Shown piece after piece: positions 1 to 6,812 of a DNA stretch of 7,052 nt. Positions within the stretch are counted from its first letter, which is position 1. The number at the start of each line of letters is the position of its first letter. The notes beneath the pieces were generated by a model. The model searched no databases, was not told the origin of the DNA, and saw only the letters and a list, made by a program, of their open reading frames with translations. The position numbers were made by a program, and so were the translations under genes. The stretch is from Acidobacteriota bacterium (lineage in GTDB: Bacteria > Acidobacteriota > Vicinamibacteria > Vicinamibacterales > Vicinamibacteraceae): positions 1-7,052 of the forward strand of contig JAEZDP010000484.1 of the NCBI GenBank assembly GCA_023418055.1, in the 5' to 3' direction.

Positions 1-1
1 G

Positions 2-2500
2 AGCCTGCGCGACGTGATCGCCGCGGCCAACGTCAACCAGCCGAAGGGCAACTTCGACGGGCCCGAACGTTCGTTCATGCTGGACGCCAACGATCAGTTG
101 CGGTCGGCCGACGCCTACCGCGACCTCATCGTCGCCTACAGCGGCGGCGCGCCGTTGCGGCTGTCGGGCGTGGCCGACGTCGTGGACGGCGCCGAGAACA
201 CGCGACTGGGTGCATGGGCCGACGACCTGCCCGCGGTGCTCGTCAACATCCAGCGCCAGCCCGGCGCGAACGTGATCGAGGTGGTGGACCGCGTCACGGC
301 GCTGCTGCCGCAACTCACCGCGAGCCTGCCGTCCACGCTGACGGTCGCCGTCCTCAGCGACCGGACGCAGACCATTCGGGCCTCGGTGCGCGACGTGCAG
401 CACGAACTGATGTTTGCCGTGGCGCTGGTCGTCATGGTCACGTTCGTGTTCCTGCGCAACGTGCCAGCCACGCTCATCCCCAGCGTGGTGGTGCCGCTGT
501 CGCTCATCGGCACCTTCGGCGTCATGTACCTCGCGGGCTTCTCGATCAACAACTTGACGTTGATGGCGCTCACCATCGCCACCGGCTTCGTCGTGGACGA
601 TGCCATCGTGATGGTCGAGAACATCGCACGCTATCTCGAGGAGGGCGCCACGCCGATGCATGCCGCGCTCGAGGGCGCACGGCAGATCGGTTTCACGCTC
701 GTCTCGCTGACGCTGTCGCTCATCGCGGTGCTCATCCCGCTGCTCTTCATGGCCGACGTGGTCGGCCGCCTCTTCCGCGAGTTCGCCATCACGCTGGCCG
801 TGTCCATCCTCATCTCGCTGGTCGTGTCGCTGACGCTGACGCCGATGATGTGCGCGCGGCTGCTGCGCCAGGAGTCGGAACAGCAGCACGGTCCGATCGC
901 ACGGGCCACGGGCCGGTTCTTCGACAACATGATCGCGGTGTACGGGCGGATGTTGACGTGGGCGCTGCGCTACCAGACGGTCACGCTCATCGTGGCGGTG
1001 GCGACGCTGGCCTTGACGGTCTGGCTGTACGTGATCGTGCCGAAGGGCTTCTTCCCGACGCAGGACACCGGCGCGATCCAGGTCATCACCGAAGCGCCGC
1101 AGTCGGTGTCGTTTGCGGCGATGGCTGAACGGCAGCGCGCGGCCGCCCGGGCCATCCTCGAGGAGCCCGATGTCGTCGGGCTGTCGTCGTTCATCGGCGT
1201 GGACGGCTCGAATGCCACGTTGAACAGCGGCCGGATGCTCGTGACGCTGGCGCCACACGACGAGCGGACGCGGACCGCCACCGACATCATCGCGGCGCTG
1301 CGTGATCGGGTGGCGCGGGTGCCGGGCATCTCGCTGTACATGCAGCCCGTGCAGGACCTCACGATCGAGGACCGCGTGAGCCGTACGCAGTTCCAGTTCA
1401 CGCTGGAGGATCCCGATGCCGATCGCCTGGGCGAGTGGGTACCGCGGCTGCTGGCGCGCCTGCAGGACTCGCCGGCCCTGGCCGACGTCGCGAGCGATCT
1501 GCAGGATCGCGGCCTGCAGGCCTTTCTCGACATCGACCGCGACGCGGCCAGCCGCCTCGGCATCCGCGTGGCAGCCATCGACGACGCGCTCTACGACGCG
1601 TTCGGCCAGCGCCTGATCTCGACCATCTACACCCAGGCCAACCAGTACCGCGTGGTGCTCGAAGTCGCCCCACGTTTCCAGATCGGGCCAGAAGCGCTCG
1701 GCCAGGTGTTTGTGGCGACTGCCGACGGCCGCCAGATTCCGCTGTCGAACATCGCGACCATCGAGAATCGCAACACGCGTCTGGTGATCAACCACACTGG
1801 CCAGTTTCCGGCCGTGACGATGTCGTTCAACCTCGCCGACGGCGCCTCGCTCGGCAGCGCGGTCGAGGCCATCGAGACCGCCCAGCGCGAGATCGGCATG
1901 CCTGCGAGCATCACCACCACGTTCCAAGGCGCCGCGGCGGCCTTCCGCGCGTCACTCGACAGCACCCTGCTCCTGGTGCTGGCCGCCATCGTCACGATGT
2001 ACATCGTGCTGGGCGTGCTGTACGAGAGCTACATCCACCCCATCACGATCCTCTCGACCCTGCCATCGGCCGGCGTCGGCGCGCTGCTGGCGCTGCTGAT
2101 GACCGACACGGACCTCAGTCTCATCGCGGTCATCGGCATCATCCTGCTCATCGGCATCGTGAAGAAGAACGCGATCATGATGATCGACTTCGCGCTCGAC
2201 GCGGAGCGCAGTGAAGGGCTGAGCCCCCGCGATGCCATCTACAAGGCGGCGCTGCTGCGCTTCCGTCCGATTCTGATGACCACGCTCGCCGCGCTGTTCG
2301 GCGCCCTGCCACTCATGCTCTCCACGGGCTCGGGCGCGGAGATGCGGCAACCGCTGGGTCTGGTGATGGTGGGCGGGCTGCTCGTGAGCCAGGTACTCAC
2401 GCTGTTCACCACACCGGCCATCTACCTCTTCTTCGACCGCCTGGGGCGGGCCTGGCGCACGCGGCCCGTCGCGCCGCTCACCGTCGAGGAGCACGCATGA
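2..2500 (+). CDS. mdtB: MdtB-like RND multidrug efflux transporter subunit, 5'-truncated by window edge
   Basis: Inner-membrane proton/drug antiporter subunit of the hydrophobe/amphiphile efflux (HAE1) RND family. The frame is open from base 2 (Ser-Leu-Arg-Asp-Val...), so the Val codon at 14 is not a real start; 832 residues are visible and roughly 205-210 N-terminal residues, including TM1, lie outside. Seen: the AANVNQPKGNFDGP docking-domain stretch, then LGAWADDLPAVLVNIQRQPGAN, then the six-helix block with GFVVDDAIVMVEN (Asp-Asp at bases 596-601, fragment residues 199-200, equivalent to AcrB Asp407/408), GFFPTQDTG opening the second periplasmic loop, VKKNAIMMID (Lys at 2165-2167, equivalent to Lys940) and RFRPILMTT (Arg/Thr relay, residues 753 and 760). 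The motif set resembles E. coli MdtB more than AcrB. In E. coli MdtB pairs with MdtC as an MdtB2C trimer fed by adaptor MdtA; the adjacent MdtC-like gene supports the same here. Substrates cannot be read from the sequence. The stop overlaps the next start. Confidence 0.93.
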   Translation, partial: SLRDVIAAANVNQPKGNFDGPERSFMLDANDQLRSADAYRDLIVAYSGGAPLRLSGVADVVDGAENTRLGAWADDLPAVLVNIQRQPGANVIEVVDRVTALLPQLTASLPSTLTVAVLSDRTQTIRASVRDVQHELMFAVALVVMVTFVFLRNVPATLIPSVVVPLSLIGTFGVMYLAGFSINNLTLMALTIATGFVVDDAIVMVENIARYLEEGATPMHAALEGARQIGFTLVSLTLSLIAVLIPLLFMADVVGRLFREFAITLAVSILISLVVSLTLTPMMCARLLRQESEQQHGPIARATGRFFDNMIAVYGRMLTWALRYQTVTLIVAVATLALTVWLYVIVPKGFFPTQDTGAIQVITEAPQSVSFAAMAERQRAAARAILEEPDVVGLSSFIGVDGSNATLNSGRMLVTLAPHDERTRTATDIIAALRDRVARVPGISLYMQPVQDLTIEDRVSRTQFQFTLEDPDADRLGEWVPRLLARLQDSPALADVASDLQDRGLQAFLDIDRDAASRLGIRVAAIDDALYDAFGQRLISTIYTQANQYRVVLEVAPRFQIGPEALGQVFVATADGRQIPLSNIATIENRNTRLVINHTGQFPAVTMSFNLADGASLGSAVEAIETAQREIGMPASITTTFQGAAAAFRASLDSTLLLVLAAIVTMYIVLGVLYESYIHPITILSTLPSAGVGALLALLMTDTDLSLIAVIGIILLIGIVKKNAIMMIDFALDAERSEGLSPRDAIYKAALLRFRPILMTTLAALFGALPLMLSTGSGAEMRQPLGLVMVGGLLVSQVLTLFTTPAIYLFFDRLGRAWRTRPVAPLTVEEHA
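2486..2491 (+). promoter_or_regulatory. Ribosome binding site for the MdtC-like gene, inside the end of the MdtB-like gene
   Basis: GAGGAG lies five bases before the ATG at 2497 and within the last codons of the upstream gene. The stop and start share the ATGA at 2497-2500. This arrangement fixes the start of the second gene and points to translational coupling, which helps keep the two pump subunits in balanced supply. Confidence 0.8.
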
Positions 2501-5500
2501 GCCTCTCGTCGCCGTTCATCAGCCGGCCCGTCGCCACCACGCTGCTCAGCCTGTCGATCGTGCTGGTCGGCGCGCTGAGCTACCTGCTGCTGCCGGTGTC
2601 GCCGTTGCCGCAGGTGGACTTCCCGGCGATCTCGGTGACGGCCTCGCTGCCTGGCGCCAGCCCCGAGACGATGGCCTCGAGTGTGGCGACACCGCTCGAG
2701 CGTGCGCTCGGCACGATTGCCGGGGTGAACGAGCTGAGCTCGCAGAGTTCGCAGGGCTCCACGCGCATCAACGTCCAGTTCGACCTCGACAAGAACATCG
2801 ACACGGCCGCCCGCGAGGTGCAGGCGGCCATCAACGCGTCGCGCTCCTTGCTGCCGAGCGCGCTGCCGGGCATGCCCTCGTACCGCAAGATCAACCCGTC
2901 GCAGGCGCCCATCATGCTGCTCGCGCTGACATCCGCTCAGGCGACGACGAGCGAACTGTACGACCTGGCCTCGACGGTGCTCGCACAGAAGGTGGCGCAG
3001 GTGACCGGCGTCGGCGACGTCACGGTCGGTGGTGGCTCGCTGCCCGCCGTGCGCGTCGAACTGCAGCCCCAGGCCCTCACCCAATACGGCATCTCGCTCG
3101 ACGAGGTACGTCAGGCGATCAGCAGCGCGAACCTGCTGCGCCCCAAGGGCGTCGTCGAGGACAGCGATCGGCACTGGCAGATTCAGGCGAGTGACCAGCT
3201 CGCTGAGGCCGCCGACTACCAGCCGCTCATCATCACCTACCGGAACGGCGCCCCGGTGCGACTCTCGGACGTCGCGCGGGTGTACGACGGCATCGAAGAC
3301 CGCTACAACGCCGGCTACTTCAACGACAAGCCCGCCGTGCTGCTCGTCGTCAGCCGTCAGGCCCAGGCCAACATCATCGCGACGGTGGACGGCGTCCGCG
3401 CCCAACTGCCCGCGCTGCGCGCCTTCCTGCCGGCCGGTGTGAGCCTCGACGTGGCGAGCGATCGGTCGCCGACGATCCGCGCCACGTTGCGCGAGGCACA
3501 GCACACGCTGCTCATCGCGGTGGGTCTCGTGGTGCTCGTCGTGCTGCTCTTCCTCGCCAACCTGCGCGCCGCGCTCATCCCCGTCACGGCGGTGCCCGTG
3601 GCGCTCGTCGGCAGCTTCGCGGTGATGTACCTGTGGGGCTTCTCGCTGAACAACCTGTCGCTGATGGCACTCATCGTCGCGACGGGGCTGGTCGTCGACG
3701 ATGCGATTGTCGTTCTCGAGAACATCACGCGTCATGTGGAGGAGGGCGTGGCGCCGTTCGAGGCGGCGTTGAGAGGGGCCCGAGAGGTCGGTTTCACGCT
3801 GCTGTCGATGAACCTCTCGATCGTGGCGGTGTTCGTCTCGATTCTGTTCATGGGCGGCATCGTGGAACGCCTGTTCCGTGAGTTCTCCATCACGCTCGTC
3901 GCGGCGATCCTGATCTCGCTGGTCGTCTCGCTCACGCTCACGCCGATGTTGTGTGCGCGCTGGCTCGTGGCCCGTACGGCGGCTCGACCCGGGCGCCTGC
4001 AGCGGTGGAGCGATGGCGCGTTCGGGCGCCTGCGCGCCGGCTACGACCGATCGCTCGGCTGGGCGCTTGCCCACGCGCCGCTCGTGCTGATGCTGTTTGT
4101 GGGCGTCGTGGCGTTGAACGTCCACCTCTACGTCAACGCTCCCAAGAGCTTCCTCCCCGACCAGGACACGGGGCAACTCGGCGGCTTCATCCGGGGCGAT
4201 GACGGGATGTCGTTCCAGATCATGCAGCCGAAGATCGACGCGTTCCGCGCGGCGGTGCTGCGCGACCCGGCGGTGGACAGCGTGGCCGGCTTCATCGGCG
4301 GCGGGCGCGGCATCAACAACGCGCAGATCTTCGTCCGCCTGAAGCCACTCGACGAGCGCCAGGTATCGGCGCAGGTGGTGGCCGAGCGCATCCGGCAGGG
4401 GCTGCCGAAGGTGCCGGGCGCCAGGCTGTGGATGAACGTGGATCAGGACATCCGGTTCGGCGGGGGCTTCGGCGGCGGGTCGTATCGCTACACGTTGCGC
4501 GCCGACGATCTCTCCGAACTGCGCGTCTGGGCCCAGCGCGTGCGGACCGCACTCGCGCAGCTGCCCGAGCTGACCGGCGTGGAAGACGAGCAGGTGTCGA
4601 GCCAGCAGATCACGCTCGAAGTGGACCGCGAGGCCGCGCGCCAACTCGGCATCGAGATGGCGACGGTCACACAGGCGCTCAACAACGCGTTCGGGCAGCG
4701 ACAGGTGTCCACGATCTACAACGCGATGAACCAGTACCGCGTCGTGATGGAGGTGGCCCCGCAGTACGCCCAGGGGCCGGAAGCCCTCGACCAGTTGTAC
4801 GTGGTGGCCGACGGGCAGCGCGTGCCGCTGTCGGCGTTCAGCCGCTACACGCGGACCTCCGAGAACGACCGCATCAGCCGCAGCGGGCAGTTCGCGTCTG
4901 AGAATGTGTCCTTCGAGCTGGCGCCTGGCGTGAGCCTGAGCCAGGCCGAGGCCGCCGTCACGCGAGCCGTGTCGCTGTTGACGTTGCCGACGTCCATCCA
5001 GGGTCGTCTCGAAGGCAACGCCAGCCTCTTCCAGACGATGCAGGGCAACCAGCCGATCGCGATTCTCGGCACGCTGCTCATCGTCTACATCGTGCTGGGG
5101 GTGTTGTACGAGAGTTATCTGCACCCGCTGACGATTCTCTCGACGCTGCCTTCGGCCGGCGTGGGCGCGCTGCTGGCGCTGCTGCTGCTCAACACCGAGT
5201 TCAGCCTCGTGGCGCTGCTCGGCGTGTTCCTGCTGATCGGGGTGGTGATGAAGAACGCCATCCTGATGATCGACGTCGCGCTGCAGATCGAGCGCGAGCG
5301 TGGCGTGTCGCCGAGGCTGGCCATCCGGGAGGCCTGCCTCCTGCGACTGCGGCCCATCCTCATGACAACCATGGCGGCACTGCTCGGGGCGCTGCCGCTG
5401 ATGATCGGCAGCGGTGAAGGCTCAGAACTGCGCAAGCCGCTCGGCATCGCCATCGTGGGCGGCCTCGTCGTCAGCCAGGTCCTGACGTTGTACACGACAC

Positions 5501-5610
5501 CGGTCGTGTACCTCTACCTCGAGAACATCCGCGTGCGCGTGAACCGTCGACGGGGACGCACGGTGACCGACGAGGTCGTGGGCGACGAGCCTTCGATGCG
5601 GCACGCCTGA
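2497..5610 (+). CDS. mdtC: MdtC-like RND multidrug efflux transporter subunit, complete
   Basis: Second HAE1-type RND subunit, 1037 residues, close to the length of E. coli MdtC (about 1025). N-terminus: FISRPVATTLLSLSIVLVGA (TM1), then LPLPQVDFPAISVTASLPG-type porter-domain opening, read here as SPLPQVDFP and PGASPETMASSVATPLERAL, the diagnostic MdtC-like start. Periplasmic loop 1 spans about residues 33-335, TM2-TM6 about 337-490, TM7 about 527-548, loop 2 about 549-850, TM8-TM12 to about 1020. Proton relay is intact: VVDDAIVVLEN (Asp401/402), VMKNAILMID (Lys919), RLRPILMTT (Arg950, Thr957). The residue before Lys919 is Met, whereas the upstream subunit and E. coli MdtB/MdtC have Lys-Lys. 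Residues 654-661 form a Phe/Gly-rich loop not found in the upstream paralogue. It starts at the ATGA overlap with a good ribosome binding site. Expected to form a heterotrimer with the MdtB-like subunit; drug specificity unknown. It is the last gene of the operon, with a convergent gene 36 bp downstream. Confidence 0.95.
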   Translation: MSLSSPFISRPVATTLLSLSIVLVGALSYLLLPVSPLPQVDFPAISVTASLPGASPETMASSVATPLERALGTIAGVNELSSQSSQGSTRINVQFDLDKNIDTAAREVQAAINASRSLLPSALPGMPSYRKINPSQAPIMLLALTSAQATTSELYDLASTVLAQKVAQVTGVGDVTVGGGSLPAVRVELQPQALTQYGISLDEVRQAISSANLLRPKGVVEDSDRHWQIQASDQLAEAADYQPLIITYRNGAPVRLSDVARVYDGIEDRYNAGYFNDKPAVLLVVSRQAQANIIATVDGVRAQLPALRAFLPAGVSLDVASDRSPTIRATLREAQHTLLIAVGLVVLVVLLFLANLRAALIPVTAVPVALVGSFAVMYLWGFSLNNLSLMALIVATGLVVDDAIVVLENITRHVEEGVAPFEAALRGAREVGFTLLSMNLSIVAVFVSILFMGGIVERLFREFSITLVAAILISLVVSLTLTPMLCARWLVARTAARPGRLQRWSDGAFGRLRAGYDRSLGWALAHAPLVLMLFVGVVALNVHLYVNAPKSFLPDQDTGQLGGFIRGDDGMSFQIMQPKIDAFRAAVLRDPAVDSVAGFIGGGRGINNAQIFVRLKPLDERQVSAQVVAERIRQGLPKVPGARLWMNVDQDIRFGGGFGGGSYRYTLRADDLSELRVWAQRVRTALAQLPELTGVEDEQVSSQQITLEVDREAARQLGIEMATVTQALNNAFGQRQVSTIYNAMNQYRVVMEVAPQYAQGPEALDQLYVVADGQRVPLSAFSRYTRTSENDRISRSGQFASENVSFELAPGVSLSQAEAAVTRAVSLLTLPTSIQGRLEGNASLFQTMQGNQPIAILGTLLIVYIVLGVLYESYLHPLTILSTLPSAGVGALLALLLLNTEFSLVALLGVFLLIGVVMKNAILMIDVALQIERERGVSPRLAIREACLLRLRPILMTTMAALLGALPLMIGSGEGSELRKPLGIAIVGGLVVSQVLTLYTTPVVYLYLENIRVRVNRRRGRTVTDEVVGDEPSMRHA

Positions 5611-5620
5611 CGACGCACGC

Positions 5621-5642
5621 CGCGGGCCGCACCTGGCACGCG
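5621..5642. terminator. Possible bidirectional hairpin terminator at convergent gene ends
   Basis: Within the 36 bp between the MdtC-like stop (5610) and the stop of the - strand hydrolase (5647), CGCG-G-GCC (5621-5628) can pair with GGC-A-CGCG (5635-5642) around the loop GCACCT. That gives seven Watson-Crick pairs with one internal G/A mismatch. Because a hairpin works on both strands, it could serve both converging transcripts. No T-run follows on either strand, so it does not meet the classical intrinsic terminator definition. Short GC-rich hairpins also arise easily by chance in DNA of this composition; this is a weak call. Confidence 0.3.
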
Positions 5643-5646
5643 AACG

Positions 5647-6774
5647 TCAGCGGGCCGTCAGCTGCCGGATGAGCGCCGTTTCCTTGGGGTCGTAGGGCGT
5701 GCCGTCCGGGTGGAAGACTTCGTGGAACCAGACGTCTGGGTCGCGGTCCACGTAAGGTCGCCGCCACGAATCCCACGGCAGGTGCGTTTGCGCCTTGCCC
5801 TTGACGAGCCCCCAGTTGATGGCGGCCACGTTGTGGCGCTTCGCCAGCGGCAGGACGCCCTGAAAGGTGCTGCCGTTGCCGCGTGCCATGTATTCGGTGC
5901 ACAGCAGCGGGCGCTTGTAGCCCTGCAACTGGGTGACGCGCGCCTCGAACCGGTCGGGTGGATCGTAGCTGTGAAACGAGATCACGTCGGACAAGTGGAT
6001 CTGCACGCGCTCCATCGCCGTCAGCTCGTTCGTCTTCGACCAGTCGCCGCCCTTCCAGACGCCGGTCGTGAGCGGCTGCGTCGGCCCCGACTCACGCGCC
6101 CAGGCAAACACCTGGGGCAGCAGGGCGAGCACGAGTTCCACCTTGTTCGTCGGCTCGAGGCTCATGTACGCGGGATCGTTCATGTTGTCGGGCTCGTTCC
6201 ACAGGTCCCACGCGAGCACGCGGCGGTCGTCCTTGAAGCGCGACACCACGCCACGCACGTAGGCTTCGAGTCGCGGGTGTTCCGCGGGGTCTTCGAGCGC
6301 GACCTTGCCCGGGCTCTGCATCCAGCCGGAGTTGTGCACGCCGGGACGCGGCGGACGCTGCGGTCCGACCATAGGGAACGGGTCCCACACCGAGTCGAAC
6401 AGGACGAGCATCGTACGGATGCCGTGGCCATCCGCGATGGCGAGGAACCTGTCGATCCGCGTCAGGAAGCCCTCGGGGTCGTCTCTGTACGGCAGGTCGT
6501 GCAGGTACACCCGCATCGTGTTCATGCCGATGCCCGCGGCCCAGCCCAGTTCCTCGTCGATGCGCTCGGGGTCGAACGTGTCGGCCTGCCACATTTCCAT
6601 CTCGTTGATGGCGCTGGCCGGCAGGTAGTTGGCCCCGACGAGGAAGCCCTGCCTGGCGTACCACTCGTTGGCCTGCTGCTCGGTCCAGCGCCCCTGTGCC
6701 GAGGCCGACGTCGCCAGCAGCGTCACACAAGCCATCATCGTCGTCAGCCGCCGCGCGGCCCTTTGCATGCTCAT
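5647..6774 (-). CDS. Secreted GH5-like (clan GH-A) glycoside hydrolase
   Basis: Predicted exported retaining glycoside hydrolase of 375 residues, of the cellulase-family/GH5-like type often labelled 1,4-beta-xylanase or endoglucanase; the true substrate is unknown. Start chosen at 6774 because GGAGG lies 11 bases upstream and a signal peptide follows at once; the longer frame opening at 6837 would run into the divergent gene. Residues 1-26 look like a Sec signal (MSMQRAARR, hydrophobic MMACVTLLA, then SASA before Gln27). The mature part reads as a TIM barrel: MNTMRVYLHD (Arg88, His92, early strand), WDLWNEPDN (Asn193-Glu194, acid/base; codon at 6193-6195), FHSYDPPD (His268, Tyr270), LLCTEYMARGNG (Glu294, nucleophile; codon 5893-5895), AINWGLVKGKAQT (Trp321, strand 8). 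All clan GH-A active-site positions I can recognise are present, so it should be active. No carbohydrate-binding domain or anchor is visible. It converges on the pump operon and diverges from the amidohydrolase; no functional link to the pump is evident. Confidence 0.88.
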   Translation of the reverse strand: MSMQRAARRLTTMMACVTLLATSASAQGRWTEQQANEWYARQGFLVGANYLPASAINEMEMWQADTFDPERIDEELGWAAGIGMNTMRVYLHDLPYRDDPEGFLTRIDRFLAIADGHGIRTMLVLFDSVWDPFPMVGPQRPPRPGVHNSGWMQSPGKVALEDPAEHPRLEAYVRGVVSRFKDDRRVLAWDLWNEPDNMNDPAYMSLEPTNKVELVLALLPQVFAWARESGPTQPLTTGVWKGGDWSKTNELTAMERVQIHLSDVISFHSYDPPDRFEARVTQLQGYKRPLLCTEYMARGNGSTFQGVLPLAKRHNVAAINWGLVKGKAQTHLPWDSWRRPYVDRDPDVWFHEVFHPDGTPYDPKETALIRQLTAR

Positions 6775-6812
6775 GGTTCCCTTGTCCTCCGGCGTGCGAC
6801 AGAATACCGCGC
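6775..6812. promoter_or_regulatory. Compact divergent start region between hydrolase and amidohydrolase genes
   Basis: Only 38 bp separate the two divergent ATG codons. The single AT-rich patch is AGAATA at 6801-6806. Read on the - strand it is TATTCT, a four-of-six match to a sigma-70 -10 box; transcription would then begin near 6794, just ahead of the hydrolase ribosome binding site. Read on the + strand, GAATAC (6802-6807) would place a transcript start at about the amidohydrolase ATG itself, which would give a leaderless message. I find no well-spaced -35 box for either direction, so these are candidate positions only. Confidence 0.35.
6786..6790 (-). promoter_or_regulatory. Ribosome binding site deciding the hydrolase start
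   Basis: CCTCC on the + strand reads GGAGG on the - strand, eleven bases before the ATG at 6774-6772. A second purine stretch, AAGGGA (6783-6778), lies between it and the ATG at closer spacing. Together they favour 6774 over the in-frame codons at 6837 and at 6768, though 6768 cannot be fully excluded. Confidence 0.65.

Noticed and set aside
1997..2100. A strongly similar DNA block in the two pump genes (2000-2098 versus 5086-5184, 86 of 99 bases equal by my count), considered as a sign of recent gene conversion.
   Set aside because: At least nine of the differences are synonymous third-base changes while 31 of 33 residues agree. That is purifying selection on the conserved TM8-TM9 region and not recent exchange.
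2422..5124. A 900-codon open frame on the - strand opposite the MdtC-like gene.
   Set aside because: It is the antisense shadow of a GC-rich gene. Its translation is dominated by Arg, His, Asp, Gln and Ala with no domain or hydrophobic segment pattern, whereas the + strand encodes a full RND transporter with all motifs.
6712..6774. A lipoprotein signal for the hydrolase, because a Cys (residue 16) follows the hydrophobic start.
   Set aside because: The residues before it (Thr-Met-Met-Ala-Cys) do not fit a lipobox, and a good signal peptidase I site (Ser-Ala-Ser-Ala) follows ten residues later.
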